From positions 1-64,000 of the forward strand of contig JAFZKY010000061.1 of the NCBI GenBank assembly GCA_017551725.1: 64,000 nt of DNA, given 5' to 3'. The stretch is from Bacteroidales bacterium (lineage in GTDB: Bacteria > Bacteroidota > Bacteroidia > Bacteroidales > WCHB1-69). The position numbers and the translations under genes are program-made. The notes beneath the pieces were generated by a model that was not told where the DNA came from, made no database searches, and saw only the letters and a list, made by a program, of their open reading frames with translations. Position 1 is the first letter of the stretch; every line of letters starts with the position of its first letter. Of this stretch, positions 27,779 to 36,259 are shown in pieces.

Positions 27779-28117
27779 ATGCCAATCAATCCCGACAACA
27801 TCAAAGCCCAAATGCGCAAGGGTTTCCTGGAATACTGCATCCTGCACGTCATCTCCCGGAAGCCGGCGTACGTGTCCGACATCATCGATGAACTGAAAAA
27901 AGCCCGCCTGATTGTGGTGGAGGGCACGCTCTATCCGCTCCTCACACGCTTGAAAAGCGCGGGTTATCTCTCTTATCAGTGGCAGGAATCCCTGCAGGGA
28001 CCGCCCCGCAAATACTACGAACTCACCGAGGATGGCGGCCGCTTCCTTTCAGAGTTGGAGGAGGCCTGGCAGGAACTCCAGACGGCAGTGAACATCATTA
28101 AATCCGATAATTTTTAA
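27779..28117 (+). CDS. PadR family transcriptional regulator
   Basis: 112 residues. A winged helix-turn-helix of the small PadR type: FLEYCILHVISRKPAYVSDI, then VVEGTLYPLLTRLKSAGYLS, then GPPRKYYELTEDG. PadR proteins usually repress their own operon. It is followed 11 bp later by a PspC-domain membrane protein, the common Bacteroidota pairing. The start is supported by GGAAAAAA 12 bp upstream and by the promoter position. Confidence 0.92.
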   Translation: MPINPDNIKAQMRKGFLEYCILHVISRKPAYVSDIIDELKKARLIVVEGTLYPLLTRLKSAGYLSYQWQESLQGPPRKYYELTEDGGRFLSELEEAWQELQTAVNIIKSDNF

Positions 28118-28128
28118 TAACAAACAAT

Positions 28129-29700
28129 ATGAAGAAAACATGCACAATTAATTTGAACGGAAGGGTGTTCCATATTGACGAGGACGCCTATCAGACACTA
28201 CGGCAATATTTGGAGGACTTGGGAAAACATTTCACTCCGGTCGAGCGCGATGAGATTCTCAAGGACATTGAGGCGCGTATTGCGGAACTTCTTACCGAAA
28301 AACTGATAAACCGGGATGTGGTGGAGATGCAGGATGTACGGGAAGTGATGGACACGCTGGGTCAGCCCAGCCAGTTCGGCGACGAGGAAGAGGCTGCCCC
28401 GTCGGAGCCGTCCGCCCCGAAGCAGGAGACCACGACGAAAAAATGTCCGCGCAAGCTCTACCGCGACACGGAGAACAAAAAGATAGGGGGCGTGTGCAGC
28501 GGCTTGGCCGCCTATATGGACTGGGACCCGACCATCTTGCGTATTATCTTTCTGGTTGTCTTTGTCTTGGGTATCGGTTGCCCGCTATTCATATACATCC
28601 TGTTGTGGATTTTTATCCCGGAGGCCCAGTCGGTGTCGCAGCAATTGGAGATGCGGGGCGTGGAGCCCAATGTGGACAATATACGGAATTTCTCCGCCCG
28701 CAGCGAGCCCTCTCAGCCGAGGGATTCCGGTGCCTTGGGCCGGGTGTTGAAGGTGCTGGCCATCGTGGTGCTGAGCCTGATAGGCTTCAGCCTGTTCACG
28801 GCCATCCTGGGTGTCTTCACCGCGGCGGTGATGGTCGGTTTCCACCTGATCCCATGGGTCACGGCGGGCGTGAACGAGGTGGCGCTGCTGCTGAGCGTGG
28901 CCCTGTTCCTGCTTTGTCCGGCGGTCTCTATCGTCATGTTCTGCATCTACCTGGTCAATAACCGGAAGCCGCGCCACCAGTGGATTGTATGGTCGTTGGT
29001 GGTGTTGTGGCTGGTCAGCATCGCGGGCATGGTCGTCACGGGGGTGCGCGCTTACAACAACCGCCAGAACCTGCGCGTGGAGCATTTCTGGGAGGAGGTG
29101 GCCCCCTCCGGCCGGTACATGCCTGCCGTTATGGCGGAAGAGTGGCGCGACGGGGACACGTTCCATGCCGTGGATGCCGAGAGCGGTGTTGAGGTGCGTT
29201 ACCGTCAGGCGGACACCTGCGCCGTTCACGTGAAAGCGGCGGAGGATGCCATCCGGCATCTGCATACGGAGGTCCGCAACGGCATCCTCTACATACGGAA
29301 CGAGGACGACCGTATCAAAGGCGGGTCGGTGGCGGTGGTGGAGGTCACGGCTCCGTCGCTCGACATTATCAAACTGTCGGAGGCTTGCAGTTTCCGTTCC
29401 GGGCAGGCGCTGAACCTGCGCAAGCTGGATCTGGAGGTGGACGAGGCGTCGTCCGTCACGCTGTCGGGCCGTATCGACACGTTGAGGGTGAAAGTGGATG
29501 AGGCCTCGCACGCCGACTTGGAGGGGGTGACAGCGGAGGTGGCCGATGTGCGTGCCACGGAGGCGTCACGGGTGGCCATGGGCACGGTTCGCGACCTGCG
29601 TGCGCGCACCACCGAGGCGAGCAAGGTCACCTACAAGGGCCGCCCCGAACGCTTATCAATGAGCAGCAGCGATTTTTCCGTTTCCCGGTGGGAGAATTGA
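28129..29700 (+). CDS. PspC domain membrane protein with C-terminal DUF2807-like adhesin domain
   Basis: 523 residues. The N-terminal ~85 residues are a cytosolic helical region (DUF1700-like). A PspC domain follows (about 105-165; KLYRDTENKKIGGVCSGLAAYM), then about four transmembrane segments (205-310). The C-terminus is a beta-helical DUF2807-type region (about 340-515) with repeated SEACSF, DEASSVTLSG and TEASRVAM units. PspC proteins sense or respond to membrane stress. Co-transcribed with padR, which probably controls it. Confidence 0.85.
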   Translation: MKKTCTINLNGRVFHIDEDAYQTLRQYLEDLGKHFTPVERDEILKDIEARIAELLTEKLINRDVVEMQDVREVMDTLGQPSQFGDEEEAAPSEPSAPKQETTTKKCPRKLYRDTENKKIGGVCSGLAAYMDWDPTILRIIFLVVFVLGIGCPLFIYILLWIFIPEAQSVSQQLEMRGVEPNVDNIRNFSARSEPSQPRDSGALGRVLKVLAIVVLSLIGFSLFTAILGVFTAAVMVGFHLIPWVTAGVNEVALLLSVALFLLCPAVSIVMFCIYLVNNRKPRHQWIVWSLVVLWLVSIAGMVVTGVRAYNNRQNLRVEHFWEEVAPSGRYMPAVMAEEWRDGDTFHAVDAESGVEVRYRQADTCAVHVKAAEDAIRHLHTEVRNGILYIRNEDDRIKGGSVAVVEVTAPSLDIIKLSEACSFRSGQALNLRKLDLEVDEASSVTLSGRIDTLRVKVDEASHADLEGVTAEVADVRATEASRVAMGTVRDLRARTTEASKVTYKGRPERLSMSSSDFSVSRWEN

Positions 29701-29719
29701 TGCGGCAATTGTGTGGCCT

Positions 29720-29746
29720 GTAGAGACGCAATCATTGCGTCTCTAC
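29720..29746. repeat. 27-nt palindrome, GTAGAGACGC family
   Basis: GTAGAGACGCAAT, a central C, then the exact reverse complement. The same element (28 nt, different centre) is at 39662-39689. It overlaps the stop codon of the chromate-transporter gene on the minus strand and could serve as a hairpin for both convergent transcripts. Confidence 0.8.
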
Positions 29747-30327
29747 GAAAATATACCGTAAACCAGCAAGCCCGCCACGCCGCTGAGCAGGATGAGCAGG
29801 ATGGGGCTGGTTTTGAATTTGAAGGAGGCGATGAACACCACGGCGAAGATGGCGATGCTGACGAAAAACTGCAGCGAGTCGGTGGAGTAGGAGCCGAACG
29901 TCTCGGCGGAGACCATCAGCAGCGCGGCGGCGGCAATCAGGCCCACCACGGCCATGCGCAGCACGGACAGGGTGGCCGCCATCACGGGGTTTTGCCTGTA
30001 TTTCACCAGCAGGTTGCAGACAACGAGCATCAGGATGACGGGCAGCAGGATGGTGGCGAAGGAGGCAGTCAGCGCGCCGAGGATGCCCGCCCATTCCGGG
30101 TAGCCCGCGTTGACCACGGCGGTGTAGCCTGTGTAGGTGGCGGTGTTGATGCCCACGGGACCGGGCGTGATTTGCGAGGTGGCCACAATGTCGGTGAACT
30201 CCTGCGTGGTCAGCCAGCCCTTTTCCTCCACCACGTCGTGCTGGATGAGGGCAATGGTGGCCAGTCCTCCGCCGAAGCTGAAGACGCCGATCTTCAAGAA
30301 TGTGAAAAACAGCCGCAGGAAAATCAT
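29743..30327 (-). CDS. Chromate transporter family protein, second subunit
   Basis: 194 residues from the ATG at 30327; a longer open frame upstream is the shadow of the first subunit. One CHR domain with about five or six hydrophobic segments, beginning MIFLRLFFTFLKIGVFSFGG, with the family motif GGGLATIALIQ and PGPVGINTATYTGY. Short CHR proteins occur in pairs that together make the transporter; the substrate may be chromate or another oxyanion. ATG overlaps the stop of the upstream subunit (ATGA). The stop TAG is supplied by the palindrome at 29720-29746, so the C-terminus may have been altered by its insertion. Confidence 0.88.
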   Translation of the reverse strand: MIFLRLFFTFLKIGVFSFGGGLATIALIQHDVVEEKGWLTTQEFTDIVATSQITPGPVGINTATYTGYTAVVNAGYPEWAGILGALTASFATILLPVILMLVVCNLLVKYRQNPVMAATLSVLRMAVVGLIAAAALLMVSAETFGSYSTDSLQFFVSIAIFAVVFIASFKFKTSPILLILLSGVAGLLVYGIFS

Positions 30328-30875
30328 GATGCCGCCTCCTTTCTGTTTGTGAGATAGCCATATAGGCTTCCGCCGAGGATGGCGGCCAGCACAATCCATA
30401 CGGGCGACACGCCCAGCAGGTATATGAGCAGGCATGCCAGGATGGGAATCCAGCAGTTGCGCAGGCTGATGCGGGCGGTGCGCGCCATGTTGAACACCGG
30501 GGCGGCAATGAGCGCCACCACGGCGGGACGTATCCCCTTGAACACCGCCTCGAACAAGGCGTTGTCGCGGAGCTGCCGGAAGCCTATAGCCAGACACAGG
30601 ATGATGGCGATGGGCATCAGGATGTTGCCGGCGATGGCGGCCAGCGTTCCCCGCACGCCCCGCAGCCGGTAGCCGATGGAGGTAGCCATGTGGACGGCGA
30701 AGATGCCGGGCAGGGCCTGCGACACGGCCATGAGGTCCAGAAACTCCTCCCGCTCCAGCCATTTTCTACGATCCACCAACTCCTTCTCCATCAATGGGAT
30801 CATGGCGTAGCCGCCCCCGATGGTGAAGGTGCCGATTTTGAAGAATGACCAGAAAAGTTGATGCAGTCGGACCAT
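30324..30875 (-). CDS. Chromate transporter family protein, first subunit
   Basis: 183 residues from the ATG at 30875. The longer frame to 30923 is rejected because the -7 element (30897-30890) would lie inside it. The CHR domain starts MVRLHQLFWSFFKIGTFTIG, with GGGYAMIPLMEKELV and the conserved SQALPGIFAVHMAT loop. It is the partner of the second subunit, with which it overlaps by 4 bp. Chromate efflux is known for some relatives; others have unknown substrates. Confidence 0.88.
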   Translation of the reverse strand: MVRLHQLFWSFFKIGTFTIGGGYAMIPLMEKELVDRRKWLEREEFLDLMAVSQALPGIFAVHMATSIGYRLRGVRGTLAAIAGNILMPIAIILCLAIGFRQLRDNALFEAVFKGIRPAVVALIAAPVFNMARTARISLRNCWIPILACLLIYLLGVSPVWIVLAAILGGSLYGYLTNRKEAAS

Positions 30876-30889
30876 AATTTTAGCGGGCA

Positions 30890-30897
30890 CAAAAATA
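30890..30897 (-). promoter_or_regulatory. Promoter -7 element of the chromate transporter operon
   Basis: TATTTTTG on the minus strand, 14 bp before the ATG at 30875. It decides the start of the first subunit. No good -33 TTG. Confidence 0.5.
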
Positions 30898-31025
30898 CAA
30901 ATTAATGGGGTTGTTGGATACATGGAGAAGATTCGATATGCTGAACTTTTTTTTTGTATATTGCGCCGCTTTTTTCAAACGACAAGGAGGCCTTTCTGTT
31001 AAAGGCTATAATTGACTGATATATT

Positions 31026-32144
31026 ATGACTTGTAGAAAAATAACCAAGATATTGTCCATCGCCGTCATGGCGGTTTTGTGCTTCTTTTTTCCCATTTCC
31101 GGTCAGGCGGCCGACGCTTCCGGCGATGGTTTCCAGGCGGGTCCCTTCATTATCGACCACGTAACAGACAGTTACGGATGGCATATTTGTGGTGAGGGCG
31201 ACAAGAGTGTCACTATCCCGTTGCCGGTGATTCTGGTCGATGGGGGGCGTCCGGTGGTCTTCATGTCCAGCAAGTTCCATCACGGCCATGCGGCCTACAA
31301 GGGCTATGCGTTGGGCTGGGGCGACCAGAAGGGTTCCATCGTGAAGCTGACCGATGACTACACGGGTCCTTTGGAAGAAGGGGGCGAATATGCCGTGGAC
31401 CATGTGTGCAAATTCAACGTTTCCATCACCAAGAATGTGTGCGCCCTCTTTATCTCGTTGATACTCATTGCGTGGATATTCCTTTCGGTGGCCAAGCAGT
31501 ACAAGCAGCGGCCCGACCAGGCTCCCAGGGGAATGCAGGCCCTGGTGGAACCGGTGATCGTGTTCCTGCAGGACGAGGTCATCAATCCATCTTTGGGAAA
31601 ACATGCCGACAAATATGCACCTTATCTGCTCACGCTCTTCTTCTTCATCCTGTTGAACAACCTTATGGGGCTGATTCCGATATTTCCAGGCGGCGCCAAC
31701 CTGACGGGCAATATCGCCGTTACGGGTATCTTGGCCCTGATCACCTTCTTCATCACGACGTTTTCCGCCGGCAAGGAGTATTGGGTGGACATTTTCAACA
31801 CGCCGGGCGTGCCCTGGTGGTTGAAGCTGCCCGCCCCGATCATGCCGTTTGTGGAGTTGATCGGCATCTTCACGAAGCCGTTCGTGCTGATGGTCCGTCT
31901 TTTTGCCAACATCACCGCCGGCCACATCATTGTGCTGGGTTTCATCTCGTTGATATTCATCTTCGGGCAGATGGCACCCGCCCTCGGCTACGGTGTGTCG
32001 GTGGTGTCCATCTTCTTCTACATATTCATGGGCTGTCTGGAACTGCTGGTGGCCTTCATCCAGGCATTTGTCTTCACCCTGCTGAGCGCCATCTACATCG
32101 GCATGGCGTGTGGTCATGAGGAGTCAACTGAATTAGTGAAATAA
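31026..32144 (+). CDS. atpB: F0F1 ATP synthase subunit a
   Basis: 372 residues, longer than E. coli subunit a (271). The extra length is an N-terminal signal-like segment and a periplasmic extension before the first helix, common in Bacteroidota. The essential arginine of helix 4 is in VLMVRLFANITAGHII. The last helices (YIFMGCLELLVAFIQAFVFT) are intact. It forms the half-channels for proton flow past the c ring. It heads the run atpB-atpE-atpF. No strong promoter was recognised; TATATTGC at about 30957 is only a partial match. Confidence 0.95.
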   Translation: MTCRKITKILSIAVMAVLCFFFPISGQAADASGDGFQAGPFIIDHVTDSYGWHICGEGDKSVTIPLPVILVDGGRPVVFMSSKFHHGHAAYKGYALGWGDQKGSIVKLTDDYTGPLEEGGEYAVDHVCKFNVSITKNVCALFISLILIAWIFLSVAKQYKQRPDQAPRGMQALVEPVIVFLQDEVINPSLGKHADKYAPYLLTLFFFILLNNLMGLIPIFPGGANLTGNIAVTGILALITFFITTFSAGKEYWVDIFNTPGVPWWLKLPAPIMPFVELIGIFTKPFVLMVRLFANITAGHIIVLGFISLIFIFGQMAPALGYGVSVVSIFFYIFMGCLELLVAFIQAFVFTLLSAIYIGMACGHEESTELVK

Positions 32145-32176
32145 ACTTTTTTAACCAATTTTAAATTATACCAATT

Positions 32177-32434
32177 ATGTCTGTATTCACAACATTAATG
32201 CAAGCAGCCACAAATTTAGGTATTGGTCAGATGGGTGCCGGTATCGGTGCCGGTCTCGCCGCCATCGGTGCTGGTCTTGGTATTGGTAACATTGGCCGTG
32301 ACGCCATGTCTGCCATCGCCCGCCAGCCGGAAGTGTCCGGTGACATCCGTACCAACATGATCTTGGCCGCCGCTCTTATCGAGGGTGTCGCCCTGTTCGC
32401 CATCGTGGTCTGTCTGCTCATCGCAATTGCGTAA
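32177..32434 (+). CDS. atpE: F0F1 ATP synthase subunit c
   Basis: 85 residues, two helices. Helix 1 is a Gly/Ala repeat (GAGIGAGLAAIGAGLGIG), the loop has ARQPE, and helix 2 carries the ion-binding glutamate in AAALIEGVALF. The residue after Glu is Gly and there is no helix-1 Gln, which argues for proton rather than sodium coupling. A hairpin immediately downstream (32441-32473) may set its higher expression relative to atpF. Confidence 0.95.
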   Translation: MSVFTTLMQAATNLGIGQMGAGIGAGLAAIGAGLGIGNIGRDAMSAIARQPEVSGDIRTNMILAAALIEGVALFAIVVCLLIAIA

Positions 32435-32440
32435 GCATTT

Positions 32441-32477
32441 CAACGTGTCCCCGCGGTTGGCGGGGATACGTTGTTTT
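32441..32477 (+). terminator. Intra-operon hairpin between atpE and atpF
   Basis: CAACGTGTCCCCGC pairs with GCGGGGATACGTTG (one mismatch), followed by TTTT. It looks like a partial terminator or an mRNA-end stabiliser behind the subunit c gene, which must be made in excess. Confidence 0.7.
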
Positions 32478-32512
32478 AAAAATTGAATTAAAAAAACACC
32501 ATTTAATCATAT

Positions 32513-33007
32513 ATGGAACTCATAAAACCCTCATTCGGACTCATTTTCTGGATGCTTATCGGTTTCGGCATCCTGTTTTTCATATTGGCCAAGTTCGCGT
32601 GGCCCGTCATCACGGGGGGCATTGCCAGCCGTAACAAGAAGATCCAGGACCAGTTGGACGAAGCCGAGCGCGTTCACACCGAGCTGGAGAACATCAATCA
32701 AAAGTATCAGGCCATGCTGGCTGAGGCCAAGTCGGAGCGCGACGCCATCCTCAACGAAGCCCGTGTTGTCACGGAAAAGATGAAGGAAGAGGCTCTGCTC
32801 AAGGCGGAACAGCAGTCGCAGGCCATCATCGAAGATGCCAAGAAGGCCATCAACTACGAGAAACTCAAGGCCATCACGGACGTGAAGAACGAGATTGCCA
32901 ACCTCTCCATTGAGATTGCAGAGAAGGTGATCGGTGAGGAGCTGAAGGACGAGGCCAGACAGAAACAGCTTATTGAAAAGTGGGTGAAGGATTGCAACCT
33001 GAACTAA
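32513..33007 (+). CDS. atpF: F0F1 ATP synthase subunit b
   Basis: 164 residues, normal length. One N-terminal transmembrane helix (about 8-27, FGLIFWMLIGFGILFFILAK) is followed by a long charged coiled coil (ASRNKKIQDQLDEAERVH onward). It is the peripheral stalk linking F0 to F1. Normally atpH (delta) follows directly; here the next gene, 36 bp on, is unrelated. Confidence 0.95.
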   Translation: MELIKPSFGLIFWMLIGFGILFFILAKFAWPVITGGIASRNKKIQDQLDEAERVHTELENINQKYQAMLAEAKSERDAILNEARVVTEKMKEEALLKAEQQSQAIIEDAKKAINYEKLKAITDVKNEIANLSIEIAEKVIGEELKDEARQKQLIEKWVKDCNLN

Positions 33008-33043
33008 CCTTCCCCCAACGCATACGCGCTATTCGGGAGAGTT

Positions 33044-36000
33044 ATGGACACAAGACACACGCATCATTTGAAATACAAACTGGCACTTCTTGTGCTGGTT
33101 TCTCTTTTGTGTTCAGGCATCCCGCAAAAAACTTTCGCTCAGTTTTATAACGGCTCGCAGCTCACCTTCGGCAAGAATCGCGTGCAGCACCAGAACTTCA
33201 ACTGGCAGTATATGCGCGCCGAGCAGTATGACGTGTATTACTATCCCACCGGACGGGCGCTGGCACAGTATGTGTTCTACAAGGTGCCCGGTTATATCCG
33301 TGAAATAGAGCATCTTCTGAATTATACCTCCCAGAAGAAACTACAGTTTATCGTCTATAACACGCAGGAGGATTTCCGCGAGTCCAATTTTGCCTACGAT
33401 GACGACGATTTTTACAACCAGGGCGGTGTCACCAATGTGTATGGCACCAAGATATACCTTTACTTTGACGGCAATCACGCCCATCTAGAGCGCATGATCC
33501 GCAGCGGCATCATGAACGTGTATGCGCATTGGCTCGTGCAGGGTGCCAGCGTGGGCTCCAACATGACGTACGATTACCTGATGGATGTGCCCAACTGGTA
33601 CTTCAGCGGGCTGGCTTCCTATTTCGGGGAGGCTTGGAACAGCGACATCGACTATCATGTTAAGGACGGTATCCTCACCCAGCGTTACGCCGACTTTGAC
33701 GAACTTTCGCCCGTGGATGCCACCTACGCGGGCCATTCGTTCTGGAAGTATGTGGTGGACCTTTATGGGAAACAGGTGATCCCGAAGATTTTGTATAACA
33801 CCCGTTCATCCAAGAACATGGAGCGGGGTTTCCTGTATGCCACCAAGACACCTTATCGCGTGCTGCTGGTCAACTGGTACAAATACTATTATGTGATGTA
33901 CCATCCTGACAAGAGTCGCACCATGCCTGTGGGCGACGGTTTGCTCAAACATCCCAAGGCCGCCCGCCATTACGGGCAGTTCTGCTTCTCGCCCGATGGC
34001 GAATCCCACGCCTACGTGACCAACGAGGCGGGGCAGATCCGCGTGTGGCTGAAAACCCCGGCGTGGAGCCGGCCACGGTGCATCCTGAAACGTTTTCAGA
34101 AAACCGAAGACAACCCCGACTACTCCTATCCGTTGCTTTCGTGGCATCCACAGGGTGACGTGCTGGGCATGACATTCGAGGACAAGGGACATTGCTATTA
34201 TTATCCCTATAATCTGGAAAAAAAGAAATGGGAGAAACGTTTTCTGGTGGATGTGGAGAAGATTACCTCCTGGTGCTATGCTCCCGATGGCAAGATGATG
34301 CTGTTTTCCGGCTTTAAAAACGGGCAATCCGACATTTACCTTTACAGTTTCCTGTCGCGCTCGTTCCAAAATCTGACCAACGACTTTTACGACGACTACG
34401 GTCCGGTGTTTTTGAAAGACCAGCAGCAGATTGTCTTTGCCTCGACGCGGAACAGGGACACGATCGGGCTGAAAGATGATTTCATGGAGGCTGTCCCGAA
34501 ACGTTATCCGGAGTTGTACATGTATGATTATTCGAGGAAAAATCCAGAGTTGCTTCGGGTGACCAACACGCCGTACGCCGAAGAGTATGGCGTGCAGTTT
34601 GTGGGGCCGCAGCAGATTATCTACCTGAGCGACAAGGATGGCCTGGTCAACCGCTACATGGCCACGTTCGACAGTACCATCAGTCGGGTGGATACAGCCG
34701 TGCACTACGCCTATTATGCCAAGAGCACGGCGCTGACCGACCGGGCGTACAGCATTGTGGAGCAGGCATATAACCCCGCTTCGGGCAAGGTGGCCGACAT
34801 CTCGCTGGTGGATAAAGTGAAACGCATCTACCTTTCGATGCTGAATCCGCTGTTCACGCCGGAGGTATCGCCCTCGGTGTTCCATAACAAGATACAGCAG
34901 GAGATGGCCGGCGGTGTTGTTTCCAAAACCGACAGTGCAAAGGCTACGACCACCACCAAACAGCATGGGTTCGTGCAGGTGTATTCGGATGATTCGGAGA
35001 CAGGAGTCGGGAGCTCGGAGAAGTCGGGTCGCAAACATTCAGAGTTCTACATCCCGGTGGGCACGGGCTATCGGGTGCAGTATTCCATCAACAAGGTCAT
35101 CACGCAGGCCGACTTCAGTTTCCTCAACAACACGTATCAGCAGTTCACGGGCGGCACGTCGCCCATCTATCTCAATTCCGGCCTGAACGCCTTGTTTATG
35201 CTGGGTATCAATGATCTTTTTGAGGATTACCGGGTGACGGGCGGTTTCCGTGTAGGCTTGAACCTGCGCAATTACGAGTTTATGTTGAGCTATGAGAATC
35301 TGGCGCGCCGCCTTGACCGGCAGATTATCCTATACCGGCAGACCATCTCAAGCGAGGCTGGCGAGTATTATATCAAACAGGGCAATAATACGTTGTTTTA
35401 CATCCTGAAATACCCGTTCAACAAACATCACAGTCTGCGGCTGACGCTGAAGGGCCGGTACGAGACGTGCGTGTATGCCTCCTTAGGCGACGTGTCGCTG
35501 CAGATGCCCGACAGTCGTCATGTGTGGGCGGGCGCCCGTTTGGAGTACATCTTCGACTCGTCCAAAGAGCTTTATACCAATCTGTGGCGTGGCACCAAGC
35601 TGAAGATGTTCGCCGAATACGAGCAGCGGGCGGAGCGCGAGACGATGAATCTCTTTGTGGTCGGTCTGGATGCGCGGCGGTCGTTCAAGCTCTACCGCAA
35701 CATGACCTTGGCCCTGCGTGCCGCCGCCTCTACCAACGTGGGCTCGGCGCGTCTGGTCTATTACATGGGTGGCGTTGACAACTGGGTGAGGGCTAAGTTC
35801 AACAGCGATATCTGGGTGGATCAGAGTAAGAATTATGCCTATCAGACGTTGGCCACCAATATGCGCGGTTTCAAGCAGAATATCCGCAACGGCACCTCTT
35901 TCGTGCTGTTTAGCGGCGAGTTGCGCATCCCCTTTGTGCAACTGATTGCCGGACGTAAACTGTCAATCAATTTCCTGAATTCCATGCAGTTCAACCTGTT

Positions 36001-36259
36001 TGGCGATGTGGGCACGGCGTGGACGGGCTGGACACCCTATTCCGAGGACAATTGTCTCTATACGCGCTACATCTATTCCGGCCCGATTACCGTGATGGTG
36101 AAACGGCAGGTGGACCCGTTTGTGGGCGGCTTCGGCGTGGGATTCCGCTGCTCTCTGCTGGGCTATTTCCTGCGCCTGGATTATGCGTGGGGTGTGGAGG
36201 ACTTCAAGATTGCCAACAAGAAGGGCATGTTTATGTTCTCCATCGGAACGGATTTCTAA
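33044..36259 (+). CDS. Large PD40 beta-propeller / outer-membrane barrel protein
   Basis: 1071 residues with a signal peptide (to ...KTFAQ). The N-terminal third (about 35-290) resembles the gluzincin-peptidase-like module often fused to TolB-like propellers, but the expected HEXXH helix reads YAHWLVQG, so catalysis is doubtful. A six-bladed WD40/PD40-type propeller follows (about 300-580; for example FSPDGESHAYVTNEAG, YAPDGKMMLFSGF). The last ~350 residues are beta-strand rich and end in Phe (MFSIGTDF), as outer-membrane barrels do. It is probably an outer-membrane protein of unknown function. It directly follows atpF and converges on hydF. Confidence 0.75.
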   Translation: MDTRHTHHLKYKLALLVLVSLLCSGIPQKTFAQFYNGSQLTFGKNRVQHQNFNWQYMRAEQYDVYYYPTGRALAQYVFYKVPGYIREIEHLLNYTSQKKLQFIVYNTQEDFRESNFAYDDDDFYNQGGVTNVYGTKIYLYFDGNHAHLERMIRSGIMNVYAHWLVQGASVGSNMTYDYLMDVPNWYFSGLASYFGEAWNSDIDYHVKDGILTQRYADFDELSPVDATYAGHSFWKYVVDLYGKQVIPKILYNTRSSKNMERGFLYATKTPYRVLLVNWYKYYYVMYHPDKSRTMPVGDGLLKHPKAARHYGQFCFSPDGESHAYVTNEAGQIRVWLKTPAWSRPRCILKRFQKTEDNPDYSYPLLSWHPQGDVLGMTFEDKGHCYYYPYNLEKKKWEKRFLVDVEKITSWCYAPDGKMMLFSGFKNGQSDIYLYSFLSRSFQNLTNDFYDDYGPVFLKDQQQIVFASTRNRDTIGLKDDFMEAVPKRYPELYMYDYSRKNPELLRVTNTPYAEEYGVQFVGPQQIIYLSDKDGLVNRYMATFDSTISRVDTAVHYAYYAKSTALTDRAYSIVEQAYNPASGKVADISLVDKVKRIYLSMLNPLFTPEVSPSVFHNKIQQEMAGGVVSKTDSAKATTTTKQHGFVQVYSDDSETGVGSSEKSGRKHSEFYIPVGTGYRVQYSINKVITQADFSFLNNTYQQFTGGTSPIYLNSGLNALFMLGINDLFEDYRVTGGFRVGLNLRNYEFMLSYENLARRLDRQIILYRQTISSEAGEYYIKQGNNTLFYILKYPFNKHHSLRLTLKGRYETCVYASLGDVSLQMPDSRHVWAGARLEYIFDSSKELYTNLWRGTKLKMFAEYEQRAERETMNLFVVGLDARRSFKLYRNMTLALRAAASTNVGSARLVYYMGGVDNWVRAKFNSDIWVDQSKNYAYQTLATNMRGFKQNIRNGTSFVLFSGELRIPFVQLIAGRKLSINFLNSMQFNLFGDVGTAWTGWTPYSEDNCLYTRYIYSGPITVMVKRQVDPFVGGFGVGFRCSLLGYFLRLDYAWGVEDFKIANKKGMFMFSIGTDF

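Noticed and set aside
30327..30762. N-terminal extension of the second chromate-transporter subunit
   Set aside because: The extra 145 residues are the out-of-frame reading of the first subunit; the ATG at 30327 gives a normal CHR domain start and an ATGA overlap.
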